64,000 nt of DNA from an uncultured Alphaproteobacteria bacterium (GCA_903860975.1 CAIOSI010000035.1:22634-86633), one strand, 5' to 3'; shown: positions 9,215 through 18,576, counted from the stretch's first letter. A program made the numbers and translations. The notes: generated by a model not told the origin, from the sequence alone.

Positions 9215-10636
9215 CTAGTTCATCGCGTAGAGCTTTACGAGCCGGTACAGGAACTCTCGGCCTTCGTAGACTGAACTCACCCTAACGCGCTCATTGAGGC
9301 CGTGGATGTGGCCACCGTCAGGGTCTGCGAAAATTCCAGAGACGCCGTAGGTTGGAATGCCGCCTGCGATGAGCGCCGTAGCATCCGTCGCCGCGGGCAG
9401 GAGGTAGGGAATTACCGGGACGCCCGGCCATATCTGGGCGGATACCGCTTCGATCGGTCCCAGAACTTGAGTTGTTAGGGGCGCAGCCCCTCCCGCTGGC
9501 TCTCCTCGCGAGAGGGTGATTTTGGAAACCGTGACTTGCGGGTCGCCAATCAACTGTTCCAGCTTGGTCTGCACGGCCTGGCGCGTCACGCCAGGAAATA
9601 TGCGGCAATTGATGGTCGCGCTCGCGCGTTGCGGCAGCGCGTTCATGGCATGGCCGGCGCTCAGCATCGTGGCCACACAGGTGGTGCGCAACATGGTGTT
9701 CAGGCCCGGATCTTTGGACAATAGCGCCCCTGCGCCGGCGTCCTTAGGATTGGCAACAACGGCCTGCATAGCCGCGCCTTGCTCACCGCCGACGACCTTC
9801 GACATCCTGCTCAGGTAGGCGCCGTTGGCGTCATTGATCATGACCGGGAACTCATAGGCGCGAATTTTTTCAAGGGCGTCAGTCAAACGATAGATAGCGT
9901 TGTCTGGCATCGGCACCGAAGAATGGCCGCCGGGGTTGGTCACCTCCAGGCTGAAACTTTGGGACGTTTTCTCGCCGGCCTCAACGGTGTTGGCGATGTG
10001 TGCGCCGCGCGCATCAAGCTGACCTTTTCCTCCCTCGTTGAGCGCGAAGGCTGCGTCGATCAATTGGCGGCGGTTGGCCATCAGCCAAGCGGCCCCGTTC
10101 AACGGTCCGCCGCTTTCCTCACCGCAAGTCAGCGCCATCTTGATCGTGCGCTTGGGCTTGAAACCTTCCTGGCGATAGCGGATCAAATTATCGACCCAGA
10201 TGGCGGCCTGGGCCTTGTCGTCAGACGCGCCGCGTCCGTAAAAGTAGCCGCCCTCCTCTACCAGGATGAAGGGATCACGGGTCCAGTCTTCACGCTTGGC
10301 TTCAACAACATCCAGATGGGCCAGCATCAAGACGGCTTTGGCTTCAAGGTCTTTGCCCGGATAGACAGCTACCAATCCACCGTTTTTCGGGAAGCCCGGG
10401 GCGGTGAAGACGGTCACGTCCTGGTCAGGGAAACCGGCGGTCTTAAGCCGCGCCGCCATTTTCTGGGCGGCGAGCGTGCAGTCACCGTTTGAAGCTGTGG
10501 TGTTGGTCTCCACCAGCTCCTTATACATGGCGCGGAAGCGCTCTAAATCTGGCTCAGATCCAGGGCGCGGCGCAGCTTGGGCTTCGCCCCAGGCACTCAG
10601 AGCAATCAGGGTTGCCAATAAGATCGCTAACCGCAT
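9215..10636 (-). CDS. M20 family metallopeptidase, exported
   Basis: A 473-residue dizinc peptidase of the M20 (ArgE/DapE/CPG2/carnosinase) group. Signal peptide at residues 1-21 (cleavage after AQA), hence periplasmic. Metal-site motifs are clear: LMLAHLDVV (metal His with the Asp two residues on), GRGASDDKA (bridging Asp), and CGEESGG (catalytic Glu and metal Glu). The central lid domain opens at GGHSSVPMPDNAIYRL, and DGGHIHGLNERV near the C-terminus carries the last metal His. It cleaves a peptide or acyl-amino acid; the substrate cannot be read from sequence. It is divergent from the thiolase gene across about 395 bp. Confidence 0.9.
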   Translation of the reverse strand: MRLAILLATLIALSAWGEAQAAPRPGSEPDLERFRAMYKELVETNTTASNGDCTLAAQKMAARLKTAGFPDQDVTVFTAPGFPKNGGLVAVYPGKDLEAKAVLMLAHLDVVEAKREDWTRDPFILVEEGGYFYGRGASDDKAQAAIWVDNLIRYRQEGFKPKRTIKMALTCGEESGGPLNGAAWLMANRRQLIDAAFALNEGGKGQLDARGAHIANTVEAGEKTSQSFSLEVTNPGGHSSVPMPDNAIYRLTDALEKIRAYEFPVMINDANGAYLSRMSKVVGGEQGAAMQAVVANPKDAGAGALLSKDPGLNTMLRTTCVATMLSAGHAMNALPQRASATINCRIFPGVTRQAVQTKLEQLIGDPQVTVSKITLSRGEPAGGAAPLTTQVLGPIEAVSAQIWPGVPVIPYLLPAATDATALIAGGIPTYGVSGIFADPDGGHIHGLNERVRVSSVYEGREFLYRLVKLYAMN

Positions 10637-11031
10637 TCCAAGGTCCCCAAGATTGCCCTGACACCATAGGTTTGATCGGCGCTAAGCGCTACGGCGACCC
10701 AATGTGCATGCGCAATGCCCGCCGCTTCGTCGTCGGCGCTACGACAAAGCTTGGCTTGCGCCTCAGCTGTGTGGAGGTTCCTCCGCCCGTCTTGCTCAGT
10801 GAATCCCCCCCTCCAGTGGACGCCGCCCATTGTCGTTGGGCCGCACAGCTCATGATCGCCATGGGAGGCGGCTCGATGCAAAGGAACGGATTGCCGCCGG
10901 ATCACGTGTTGGGAATTTCCAGTTTGAGGCATGAATACCGCCTCGACGAAGACCTTGGAACACTCGGCGCTGGACAGCTGCAGCATAGAAACCCAATGAT
11001 CGCACTGAACGTTCATTCCGCGGGGAACCAT
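10637..11031. other. Divergent intergenic region (peptidase / thiolase)
   Basis: 395 bp between the divergent M20 peptidase and thiolase genes, so promoters in both directions are expected. A frame upstream of the thiolase is open back to 10489 but has non-protein-like composition and no homology cue. GGGGA about 6 nt before ATG 11032 marks the thiolase start. No operator was recognised. Confidence 0.4.
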
Positions 11032-12282
11032 ATGCCCGAAGCATTAATCATCGACGCCGTCCGCACGCCGCGCGGCATTGGTAAGGTTGGCAAGGGCGCT
11101 CTTGCCGACCATCACCCTCAGCACCTCGGCGCGACCGTTCTGAAGGCGCTGGCCGAGCGGAACGGCCTCAACACCGCCGAGGTGGACGACATCATTTGGG
11201 GTACGTCGAGCCAGCGCGGCAAACAGGGGGGCGACCTGGGCCGAATGTCGGCGCTCGACGCCGGCTACGATGTGCGCGCCAGCGGCGTCACGCTCGATCG
11301 CTATTGTGGCTCCGGCATCACCGCCGTCAATCTCGCCGCAGCTCAGATCATGTCGGGTATGGAGGACCTGGTCATCGGCGGCGGCACCGAGATGATGTCC
11401 TACACGGCCGCGAGCGCTCCAAAGCCGGATCCGGAAGCCGGCCCAATGTTGATGGATAGCGGCAATCTCAGCCTGCGCGCCAAACATCCGCAATCGCATC
11501 AAGGGGTCTGCGCCGATGCAATCGCGACGATGGAGGGCATCTCACGCGAGGCGCTAGATGAGCTCGCGCTCGTCAGTCAGCAGCGCGCCGAGCACGCTAT
11601 TCGCAATGGCCATTTCGACAAGTCGTTGACCACGGTCTATCGGACTGACGGCTCTGTCGCCTTAGATCGCGAAGAGTTTCCCAGGCCGCAAACCACGATG
11701 GAAGGCCTCGCCGCCCTCAAGCCGGCGTTCGAGTCGATGGCCAATTTTCCGCTCAATGCAGAGGGCATGACCTTCGCGGGCCTCATCAACCGAGTCTATC
11801 CGGACCTGAAGATTCGCCACTTCCACCACGCCGGAAATTCGTCAGGCGTCGTGGATGGCTCTGGTGCGGTTCTGCTGGCTTCACCGCAATACGCCGCAAA
11901 ACATGGCCTCAAGGCCCGAGCTCGGGTGGTCGCCATGGCCAATGTCGGCGACAGCCCGACCCTGATGCTGAACGCTCCAGTGCCGGCGGCCCGCAAGGCC
12001 CTGGCCAAAGCCGGCCTTACGGTCGAGGACATTGATCTTTGGGAAATCAATGAGGCCTTCGCGGTCGTAGCCGAAAAATTTATCCGCGACCTCAAACTCG
12101 ACCGCGAGAAGGTCAATGTGAACGGAGGCGCGATGGCGCTTGGACATCCGATCGGTGCGACCGGAGCGATCCTGATCGGCACCATGGTTGATGAGCTGGA
12201 ACGGCGCGGTCTCAAGCGCGGCCTGGTGACCATGTGCGCGGCAGGTGGCATGGCTCCAGCGATCATCATTGAGCGTGTCTAA
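11032..12282 (+). CDS. Acetyl-CoA C-acyltransferase (thiolase)
   Basis: A 416-residue thiolase that makes or cleaves beta-ketoacyl-CoA. Acyl-accepting Cys92 is in DRYCGSG, the NEAFAV loop and catalytic His are in GGAMALGHPIGATGA, and the proton-shuttling Cys is in TMCAAGGMAPA. The N-terminus EALIIDAVRTPRG is the normal family start. The start is therefore ATG 11032, not the far-upstream in-frame codon, and it has an SD (GGGGA). It is longer than biosynthetic PhaA-type enzymes (about 390 residues) and resembles degradative FadA/FadI or steroid-type thiolases. No beta-oxidation partner is adjacent, so the substrate is open. Confidence 0.93.
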   Translation: MPEALIIDAVRTPRGIGKVGKGALADHHPQHLGATVLKALAERNGLNTAEVDDIIWGTSSQRGKQGGDLGRMSALDAGYDVRASGVTLDRYCGSGITAVNLAAAQIMSGMEDLVIGGGTEMMSYTAASAPKPDPEAGPMLMDSGNLSLRAKHPQSHQGVCADAIATMEGISREALDELALVSQQRAEHAIRNGHFDKSLTTVYRTDGSVALDREEFPRPQTTMEGLAALKPAFESMANFPLNAEGMTFAGLINRVYPDLKIRHFHHAGNSSGVVDGSGAVLLASPQYAAKHGLKARARVVAMANVGDSPTLMLNAPVPAARKALAKAGLTVEDIDLWEINEAFAVVAEKFIRDLKLDREKVNVNGGAMALGHPIGATGAILIGTMVDELERRGLKRGLVTMCAAGGMAPAIIIERV

Positions 12283-12517
12283 AGGGCCTGCAAGATCACC
12301 CCATATGGAAGAGCGAATTCGGACACAACGAGGCGCTCGATCGCTCGACCAGCGGCGGTTCAAGCTCTAGTGGAGGCGTCGGCCCGCTGCGGCCAGGGTG
12401 ACCAAGGCCTTCACAAACCTTTGGTATGGCGCGCCAGGGTGACGAATTCTGGCACCCGCGTCTGCTCCCCCTAAGGCGGACCTTTCCAGAAGCCCGCCAA
12501 TGGGGCCTGATGGCGGT

Positions 12518-13114
12518 TTAGCCCATCGCTTCAGCCACGGCCGCGCGCAGTTTCGGCAGCACCTCCGTTTCGAACCAGGGATTCCTTTGCATCCAGATCC
12601 CGCTGCGCCATGACGGATGCGGTAGCGAGATCACAGAGGAGCGCGAGGCGGCCCCAGAGCCGCGTACCGCTTCGGTCATAGACTGACGTTTGGCTGACGG
12701 CAGGTAGCGCGCCTGCGCAAAGACGCCGACCAGAAGGGTCAGGCGTTCTGCCGGGAGCACCTGCAGGATTTGCGGATGCCATAGCGGCGCACATTCCGGT
12801 CGCGGAGGCAGATCGCCACCGTCGCCGGCACCCGGATAGCAGAACCCGATGGGCACCAGTGCAACTCGGGCAGGATCGTAAAAATCCGACTTGGGCAGGC
12901 TCGTCCATTCGCGAAGTCGGTCCCCACTGGCGTCATCCCAAGGGACACCGCTCGCATGCACCTTGGACCCGGGTGCCTGACCGACAATCACCAACCGCGA
13001 GGTCTCACTGAACTGCACAATGGGCCGCGGCCCTGCTGGCAGGCTGGCTGAACAGACCGCGCACTTGCCGATCGCAGTCAGGAGCTCTTCTACCGCCGCC
13101 GGAGTTGAGGTCAT
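12518..13114 (-). CDS. Uracil-DNA glycosylase family protein
   Basis: A 198-residue member of the uracil-DNA-glycosylase superfamily. Motif 1 is GQAPG at residues 45-49, followed by the ligand loop SGVPWDDASGDRLREW. Motif 2 is LPHPSWR near residue 165, in place of the HPS motif of other families. CAVCSASLPAG near residues 18-28 contributes two cysteines, but no full iron-sulfur set is visible as in families 4 and 5. It belongs to the small group often annotated as uracil-DNA glycosylase family without proven activity. Base excision repair is the likely role. Confidence 0.8.
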   Translation of the reverse strand: MTSTPAAVEELLTAIGKCAVCSASLPAGPRPIVQFSETSRLVIVGQAPGSKVHASGVPWDDASGDRLREWTSLPKSDFYDPARVALVPIGFCYPGAGDGGDLPPRPECAPLWHPQILQVLPAERLTLLVGVFAQARYLPSAKRQSMTEAVRGSGAASRSSVISLPHPSWRSGIWMQRNPWFETEVLPKLRAAVAEAMG

Positions 13115-13724
13115 CGGTAATGTCGATCCATGGTTTCAGCACGCCCGTGCAGGGGAGATGCCCACGCCGCGCGATGATCTGACCAGATGAGGTCCATGAC
13201 GTGGCGCCAATTAGGCAGCCTACCGGGTGTAATCGCCGAGGCTCTGCGCCCTTTAGGTAAGGACACTGAGGGCGGTGGGACAAGCAGGTTCCGATCGTCC
13301 TCGCCGAGTTGGCCAAGATCGGTCCGTGGTGCGAAGCTGAGGCCGCATTTCTGGCGCTGCCATTCATTGTTCTGCTCCATGAAGCCAGCGCCAAGGCAGC
13401 AAATGATAGCGGCCCCATTGCAGAAGATCCCGACGACATTGGCGCGGCGATTCACTTTGCGGTTCACTCATTCCAGAGCGTTCCTGGAGAGCCATTTCTC
13501 ACGATGCATGGCCGGAAGGCTCAGTTGGGTTAGGACATCATCCCAGGTGTCGTTCATCGCTCAAGCCCGCTGGGCAGTTCTAACGTTATTTGGCAGGGAC
13601 CGAAGAAGGCCCAACGCGGAGTAGCCCGCGTCAGATTTTATTCGTGCGCGCCTGCGCCTGTGGCGGACATGGGGTCCAGTTCGCGTGTAGCCTGACGTCT
13701 ATCCTTCGAGAAATTGGAGCCAAG
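13115..13724. other. Long gap with a possible gene remnant and weak terminator
   Basis: About 610 bp between the glycosylase and GST genes. Only one short frame (13309-13533) looks protein-like. Near its end, ACGCGG/CCGCGT (about 13615-13632) form a 6-bp stem followed by a T-rich run (ATTTTATTC), a weak plus-strand terminator candidate. Several overlapping frames on both strands are open but unconvincing. Confidence 0.35.
13309..13533 (+). CDS. Possible small protein or truncated gene, unknown
   Basis: A 74-residue frame from TTG 13309 whose composition is unlike its shadow frames: KIGPWCEAEAAFLALPFIVL, then an acidic segment (PIAEDPDDIGAAIHF). The frame stays open upstream to a stop at 13267-13269 with plausible protein (WDKQVPIVLAELAKIG), so it could be a 3' remnant of a longer gene that lost its start. 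No family recognised. No clear SD. Low confidence. Confidence 0.25.
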   Translation: MAKIGPWCEAEAAFLALPFIVLLHEASAKAANDSGPIAEDPDDIGAAIHFAVHSFQSVPGEPFLTMHGRKAQLG

Positions 13725-14336
13725 ATGATCCTCTACGGTACGCCCAACCCCGCCCCCAATCCGCGCCGAGTGCGTATCTTTTTGGCTGAGAAGGGGATCG
13801 AGCTAGCGGAAACCCGCGTCGACATGATGAAGCGCGAGCACAAGTCTCCGGAGTTTCGAGCCAGGAACTCGATGGGCCAGTTGCCGACCCTGGAGCTTGA
13901 AGACGGGACCTGCATCTCCGAGACAGTCGCCATCTGCCGCTATTTCGACGAGACGCAGCCTGAGCCGCCGATGTTTGGCGTAACGCCTCTGGAAAAAGCG
14001 CTGGTCGACATGTGGGTGCGGCGGGTTGAGTTTACTTTGATGATGCCAGTGAGCCAATTCTGGCGCCACGCCCACCCGCGCACCGCAGCTCTACTGACCC
14101 AGTTCAAGGACTTCGGGGAGAGCAACAAGGAGATCTACAAAGGCACCCAGAGCTACATAAATCGCGAACTGGAGGGCAAGACCTGGCTCACCGGCGACAG
14201 CTTTTCCATGGCCGATATCTGCCTTTTGACCACCGTCGATTTTGCAAGCTGGATCGGTCTGCCGTTGGAGCCGGAGCACGAGGCTCTCAAGGCCTGGCAC
14301 GAACGCGCCACCGCCCGGCCCAGCGCAAGCGCCTAG
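13725..14336 (+). CDS. Glutathione S-transferase
   Basis: A 203-residue soluble GST. The N-terminal thioredoxin-like domain begins MILYGTPNPAPNPRRVRIFL and includes the glutathione-binding NSMGQLPTLELEDG and the SE pair in CISETVAICRYF. The C-terminal helical domain carries the conserved WLTGDSFSMADICLL motif (N-capping/hydrophobic staple). Start ATG 13725 fits the family; the in-frame start at 13590 would add an unrelated extension. Class and electrophile substrate cannot be assigned. Its TAG shares the palindrome CTAG with the stop of the convergent membrane-protein gene (4 nt tail overlap). Confidence 0.92.
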   Translation: MILYGTPNPAPNPRRVRIFLAEKGIELAETRVDMMKREHKSPEFRARNSMGQLPTLELEDGTCISETVAICRYFDETQPEPPMFGVTPLEKALVDMWVRRVEFTLMMPVSQFWRHAHPRTAALLTQFKDFGESNKEIYKGTQSYINRELEGKTWLTGDSFSMADICLLTTVDFASWIGLPLEPEHEALKAWHERATARPSASA

Positions 14337-15178
14337 TCTTCGCTGGGCGGCTCCGACAAGACCTTATAGGCATCTGCCCAGGGCGCTGAGCTGATCGTGA
14401 TGACGAAGGGGGCTAGCAGGAACGGCGCTATGGCCTGCAGCAAGAAAAGGCCCGGGTGGTCTCTAAAGCCTTCTGGCCCCGCCAGATTGCCGAGTTCCCG
14501 AAAACCGACAACGGCCAAAGTCAGGATGAAGAACAGGCCCCAGACAAGAACGCTCAACAAAAGGGCCAAGCACCCAGCCAGTAGCGTCATCCCGGTCAAC
14601 GCCCATCCTCTTGACCGGGTAAGGCGCCATGACTTGGCAAAATCTAGCCGCCGCTCAGCGACGCAAATCGGCAAGACCAGCCCGAACCGCATCATCAGCC
14701 AATACCCAAACGCAATTGCCGCCAAGGCCACGGCAATCGGGGCACCCACGCCGAAAGGCACAACGGCCCGGCCGAGCAGGACCGCCAGCAAGGCAAGCGC
14801 GCCAAGCCCTAAAAGAAACGCCAGCACAGCCACCAGGGTCCGAAGCTCATCGGGTCCAAATCGAAGATAGAAAAACCCGTGGTCCTGGGGCCGAAAGATT
14901 AGCCGATAGACGGCCGCGCCGATGACGAACTGGATCGCGATCGTGGCGAAGCTCACAACAGGGCCACCGATATGCTCGCCAAACGTCTTAGAATCGCCGC
15001 CCGCCACCATGACAATAACAACGCCGATGATGACGAAGCCCACCACGACGGCGGCGATCGACAACAGGTTGAACACCGCCCACCCCACCAGCGTTCGCCA
15101 ATGGTTGCGAAGGACTTGAAATCCCTCCAGGGCCGCGTCGCTGGCGGAAAAATGACTCATCCTCGGGGCGAGGCTCAT
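14333..15178 (-). CDS. Multi-span membrane protein, paralogue of its upstream neighbour
   Basis: A 281-residue integral membrane protein with about six hydrophobic segments. It starts FSASDAALEGFQVLRNHWRT, nearly the same as the neighbour's FSASEAALEGFRLTRENPKA. The shared middle motifs (FRPQDHGFFYLRFGPDELR versus FRHEDTRFGYLRLGSDELR, then AERRLDFAKSWRLTR versus AERRLAVFESWHLTR) show tandem duplication. ATG 15178 overlaps the upstream stop (ATGA); homology would also allow ATG 15160. The layout suggests a membrane protein with a conserved cytosolic loop; function unknown. Confidence 0.75.
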   Translation of the reverse strand: MSLAPRMSHFSASDAALEGFQVLRNHWRTLVGWAVFNLLSIAAVVVGFVIIGVVIVMVAGGDSKTFGEHIGGPVVSFATIAIQFVIGAAVYRLIFRPQDHGFFYLRFGPDELRTLVAVLAFLLGLGALALLAVLLGRAVVPFGVGAPIAVALAAIAFGYWLMMRFGLVLPICVAERRLDFAKSWRLTRSRGWALTGMTLLAGCLALLLSVLVWGLFFILTLAVVGFRELGNLAGPEGFRDHPGLFLLQAIAPFLLAPFVITISSAPWADAYKVLSEPPSED

Positions 15179-16098
15179 CCGGCGGCAGGCTGAGGTGTCA
15201 AGGGATGTTGAGGCGTACCGTGCAGCTTCTGATAGGCGACTGCGGCCGGCGCTGCGATCACAGCGTTGTATAGGGCGCTAAACACGCTGCCGATGATCAT
15301 ATAGGTGATCAGGCCAACGCTTAGGTAGCTTCTGAGCGACGTATCCTTGGGGTTGAGGATGTTGCCGACATCAGAAAGTGCCCCGCCGTTCAACAAGACT
15401 ACGACGCCCGCGCAAGCCGTGAAAATCACGAGCGTCAGAATGCCGATCAGGACAATGCAGGCCAGCGCCAGCGCATAGGCGCCGAATAGCGTCCAGAAAT
15501 TCCCGCGCGTGAGGTGCCAAGATTCAAATACCGCAAGGCGCCGCTCAGCAAAGGTGGCGACCGGTGCGAGAGACAATCGCACAAGCACGTACACGATCGC
15601 GGCGAAGGAAATCGGCACCGAAAGCGCAGCCACAAAGCCCCGCACGATTGAACCCCCGAACCCCGCGACGGCGACGATGATTCCGGAGATCATTCCCACC
15701 ACGACCACGAGGCCGATAAACAGGCCGATATAGATAATCGTCAGACCCATCAGGCGCAGTTCGTCGCTGCCCAACCTGAGATATCCAAACCGCGTATCTT
15801 CATGACGAAAAATCACGCGGTAGACGGCGGCGGCCATGACGGTCAGGACTGCCAGACCGAGCAGCAGCACAGGGGCGGTGACAAGCAGCGTGTTGAGAAG
15901 CTGCGGCGCTGTGAGCACTTCATTGGCGCTTATGCTTGCGAGCCCCTGACGAACGCTCGCAGGCATGAAGGCGTCTATGACGACGCTGAGAACATTCACA
16001 AAGAGAGTGGCACCTACCCATGCGCCAAACGCCTTGGGGTTTTCCCGTGTCAGCCGAAAACCCTCTAGTGCAGCCTCTGAGGCTGAAAACCTCGCCAT
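15175..16098 (-). CDS. Multi-span membrane protein, first of a tandem paralogous pair
   Basis: A 307-residue membrane protein with about six transmembrane stretches, first gene of a two-gene unit. N-terminal FSASEAALEGF motif, FRHEDTRFGYLRLGSDELR loop near residue 100, and AERRLAVFESWHLTRGNFW near residue 190, all matched in the downstream paralogue. Similar pairs are common as uncharacterised membrane proteins in Caulobacteraceae. The C-terminus is proline-rich (GTPQHPLTPQPAAG). Divergent from trmFO with 133 bp between them. No transport or enzyme signature seen. Confidence 0.75.
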   Translation of the reverse strand: MARFSASEAALEGFRLTRENPKAFGAWVGATLFVNVLSVVIDAFMPASVRQGLASISANEVLTAPQLLNTLLVTAPVLLLGLAVLTVMAAAVYRVIFRHEDTRFGYLRLGSDELRLMGLTIIYIGLFIGLVVVVGMISGIIVAVAGFGGSIVRGFVAALSVPISFAAIVYVLVRLSLAPVATFAERRLAVFESWHLTRGNFWTLFGAYALALACIVLIGILTLVIFTACAGVVVLLNGGALSDVGNILNPKDTSLRSYLSVGLITYMIIGSVFSALYNAVIAAPAAVAYQKLHGTPQHPLTPQPAAG

Positions 16099-16231
16099 TC
16101 TAATCCTTAAGGCACAACCCCACGTCCGTCGGAACGAGTCGGCCTCCCCTTGGTTGCAAGGTTGGGGCTGGCTTACCCTATGTGCAAGGCCCCGCTCGCG
16201 ATCTCGTCAGATCGTTGCTAGTTAGCCACGC

Positions 16232-17635
16232 ATGACGATAGCACCTGTACATGTGATTGGCGGTGGCCTGGCCGGCTCCGAGGCGACCTGGCAAATAGCG
16301 CAGGCAGGTGTGCCTGTTGTCCTGCACGAGATGCGACCGGTACGCGGCACTGACGCCCACCAAACCGATTTTCTGGCTGAACTGGTTTGCTCCAATTCCT
16401 TCCGGGCAGACGATTGGACAGGCAATGCGGTAGGCCTGTTGCACGCTGAGATGCGCAAGCTGGGCTCGCTTATCCTGTCGTGTGGCGATGCGCACCAAGT
16501 CCCGGCAGGCGGGGCCCTAGCCGTCGATCGTGACGGTTTCGCCCAGGCTGTCACCGAGCGGCTAGAAGCCCACCCGCTGGTGAGCATCATACGCTCAGAG
16601 GTGGCCGGCCTGCCGCCTGAGGATTGGGACAGCGTGGTGATCGCGACCGGCCCCCTCACCTCGCCGGCACTTTCCGAGGCGATTCTCAATCTCACCGGCG
16701 AGGGCGAGTTATCGTTCTTCGACGCTATCGCCCCGATCGTAAATCTCGATAGCGTCGATATGGATGTCGCATGGCGCCAGTCACGCTACGACAAGGAAGG
16801 CCCAGGTGGCGATGCCGCCGCCTATATCAACTGTCCGATGGACAAGGCTCAGTATGAGACCTTTATCGATGCCTTGCTGGCCGGCCCGAAGTCGGAGTTC
16901 AAAGACTGGGAGAACGTGCCCTATTTCGATGGCTGCCTGCCCATCGAAGTGATGGCCGAGCGTGGCCGCGAGACATTGCGCCACGGGCCGATGAAACCGG
17001 TCGGGCTAACCAACGAGCACGACCCACAGACCAAGGCCTGGGCGGTTGTCCAGCTGCGCCAGGACAATGCGCTGGGCACCCTTTGGAATATGGTGGGTTT
17101 CCAGACCAAGCTGAAACACGGTGCCCAAACCGAGATCTTCCGGATGATCCCCGGGTTGGAAAAGGCTTCCTTCGCCAGGTTGGGCGGCCTGCACCGCAAT
17201 ACATTTCTAAACAGCCCAAAACTTTTGGATGCATCACTGCGCCTAAAAGCTGATCTGCGGATGCGCTTCGCAGGCCAGGTGACCGGCGTCGAAGGCTATG
17301 TCGAGAGTGCTGCGGTAGGCTTGCTGGCTGGCCGGTTCGCCGCGGCTGAAAGACTGGGCCTGCCGGTCATACCGCCCCCGCCCACGACTGCGCTGGGCGC
17401 TCTGATCGGACATATCACGGGCGGTCACCTCGACGGCGGCAAGGGCTCATTCCAGCCCATGAACATCAACTACGGTCTTCTGCCCCCCCTCGACCCGCCA
17501 AAGCATGGCGCTGACGGCAAGCGCCTGCCCCACAAGGAGCGCGGGCGCGCCAAGAAGCGGCTGATGGGCGAACGCGCGCTTGGGGACCTGGACGTATGGA
17601 ACACCCACAGAAACTCGCTTGCGGCGAAAGAATAG
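16232..17635 (+). CDS. trmFO: Methylenetetrahydrofolate-tRNA-(uracil-54-C5)-methyltransferase
   Basis: A 467-residue flavoenzyme that makes ribothymidine at position 54 of tRNA, using 5,10-methylene-THF and FADH2. The N-terminal Rossmann FAD motif is GGGLAGSEA (residues 10-18). Family-specific segments follow: [10 protein letters not shown], with the conserved Cys; [31 protein letters not shown], with the catalytic Cys; [14 protein letters not shown] near the C-terminus. The length is usual. ATG 16232 starts right at the Rossmann strand. Convergent with the squalene/phytoene-synthase-like gene; two inverted repeats lie between them. Confidence 0.97.
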   Translation: MTIAPVHVIGGGLAGSEATWQIAQAGVPVVLHEMRPVRGTDAHQTDFLAELVCSNSFRADDWTGNAVGLLHAEMRKLGSLILSCGDAHQVPAGGALAVDRDGFAQAVTERLEAHPLVSIIRSEVAGLPPEDWDSVVIATGPLTSPALSEAILNLTGEGELSFFDAIAPIVNLDSVDMDVAWRQSRYDKEGPGGDAAAYINCPMDKAQYETFIDALLAGPKSEFKDWENVPYFDGCLPIEVMAERGRETLRHGPMKPVGLTNEHDPQTKAWAVVQLRQDNALGTLWNMVGFQTKLKHGAQTEIFRMIPGLEKASFARLGGLHRNTFLNSPKLLDASLRLKADLRMRFAGQVTGVEGYVESAAVGLLAGRFAAAERLGLPVIPPPPTTALGALIGHITGGHLDGGKGSFQPMNINYGLLPPLDPPKHGADGKRLPHKERGRAKKRLMGERALGDLDVWNTHRNSLAAKE

Positions 17636-17810
17636 GCGGCCTCGCGCGCCACTGGTCCGCCGTCTTCCTGGCTATCGCTGCGGCCACTGTGGCCGGCAAA
17701 GGATTTTGGGCGCTCAGCGGCTGGAACCTTGGATCGGGGTTGGACATCTGGCCGATCCGCCAGGACTTCGCCGTCCTCCCCTAAGTGCTTATGCGCCGCC
17801 TCAGCCATTC

Positions 17811-17839
17811 TGCAGGCCGATCCGCCCGTCAGGCCTGCA
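17811..17839. terminator. Inverted repeat after trmFO
   Basis: TGCAGGCC (17811-17818) pairs with GGCCTGCA (17832-17839), a perfect 8-bp stem with a 13-nt loop in the convergent gap. There is no T-run. Its position suits transcription termination, but it could be another kind of element. Confidence 0.4.
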
Positions 17840-17854
17840 ACGCCTCGCTGGCGC

Positions 17855-17872
17855 CAAGGGCTTAAGCCCTTG
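17855..17872. terminator. 18-bp perfect palindrome in a convergent gap
   Basis: CAAGGGCTTAAGCCCTTG is a perfect palindrome 16 bp after the preceding inverted repeat, and 18 bp from the stop of the minus-strand gene. As RNA it would give a short, tight hairpin from either strand. It could equally be a protein-binding site. Confidence 0.4.
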
Positions 17873-17890
17873 CGGCCTCGAAGCTAAGCC

Positions 17891-18568
17891 TCAGATCTTG
17901 CCACGCGCGACGGCGATCGTGAGCCGCAACCGCCGGGCAAAATCGTTATTGGCTGGGCGAGCGGCGAGCGCGGCATGCGCGACAGCAGGGAATGCCGCGA
18001 TACTCAGCGAACGCGACGCACTGCGCGCGGAGTGGATGACCTTCAGAAAGGTTGGTCGCAGGTTCGGGGTTTCCGCCAAGCGTTTGCCCAGCGCCCAGGC
18101 AGAACCGCCGGCAAGCGCCATTTTGGAATCCGTCGAGGGGTCCAGGATTTCAGCCGCGATTTGAGCGGTTAGCCCACCGGTGTCACGCGCCCAATCCAGC
18201 ACCTCGCCCTCCGTCATCGGCTCCGGATTCAGCTCGCGGTAGCGTGCGTCGATCAAGGTCTCGAGCAGATCACGCTTGAGGTGACGGCGCTCGACGACAC
18301 CAGCCAAGGCTTGAGCGGTGGGATGCTTACGCACCTGGCGAGCATCGAAGATTTCTTCCAGCGCTTCGCGCCACCAGGTCAACCGCATCTCGCCCAACAG
18401 GGCGTTGGACGCCACACGCGGCGCCCGCGCCAGCTCGTTGTCGAAGGCATAGAGGGCCACCAGATCGGCGCGCACCACCCCTTGGCCCACGAACCGACTG
18501 GAGAGCCAGCGGTCCGGATCGATCCGGCGGATCATTGCGTCCAGGTCGGAGGAGGGTTCTTCGTCCAT
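17891..18568 (-). CDS. Squalene/phytoene-synthase-like protein (NDUFAF6-like, probably non-catalytic)
   Basis: A 225-residue protein with the all-helical trans-isoprenyl synthase fold. The recognisable core is LYAFDNELARAPRVA followed by LLGEMRLTWWREALEEI. Real synthases need two Asp-rich motifs (DxxxD) in these helices. Here the first has become DNELA and no second one is seen, so catalysis is doubtful. This degenerate subfamily includes mitochondrial NDUFAF6, a complex I assembly factor. The start overlaps nothing, and a strong terminator for the upstream gene lies 8 bp before it, so it needs its own promoter or read-through. Function inferred from family only. Confidence 0.8.
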   Translation of the reverse strand: MDEEPSSDLDAMIRRIDPDRWLSSRFVGQGVVRADLVALYAFDNELARAPRVASNALLGEMRLTWWREALEEIFDARQVRKHPTAQALAGVVERRHLKRDLLETLIDARYRELNPEPMTEGEVLDWARDTGGLTAQIAAEILDPSTDSKMALAGGSAWALGKRLAETPNLRPTFLKVIHSARSASRSLSIAAFPAVAHAALAARPANNDFARRLRLTIAVARGKI

Positions 18569-18576
18569 GGCCCTAT

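Noticed and set aside
10489..11031. N-terminal extension of the thiolase
   Set aside because: 181 extra residues without thiolase similarity; the SD and conserved N-terminus are at 11032.
17596..17784. 62-residue frame with a TM-like segment after trmFO
   Set aside because: Overlaps the trmFO end by 40 nt, has no SD, and its hydrophobic stretch may be chance.
17470..17808. 112-residue minus-strand frame across the trmFO 3' end
   Set aside because: Mostly antisense to trmFO with Ser/Arg/Pro-rich composition.
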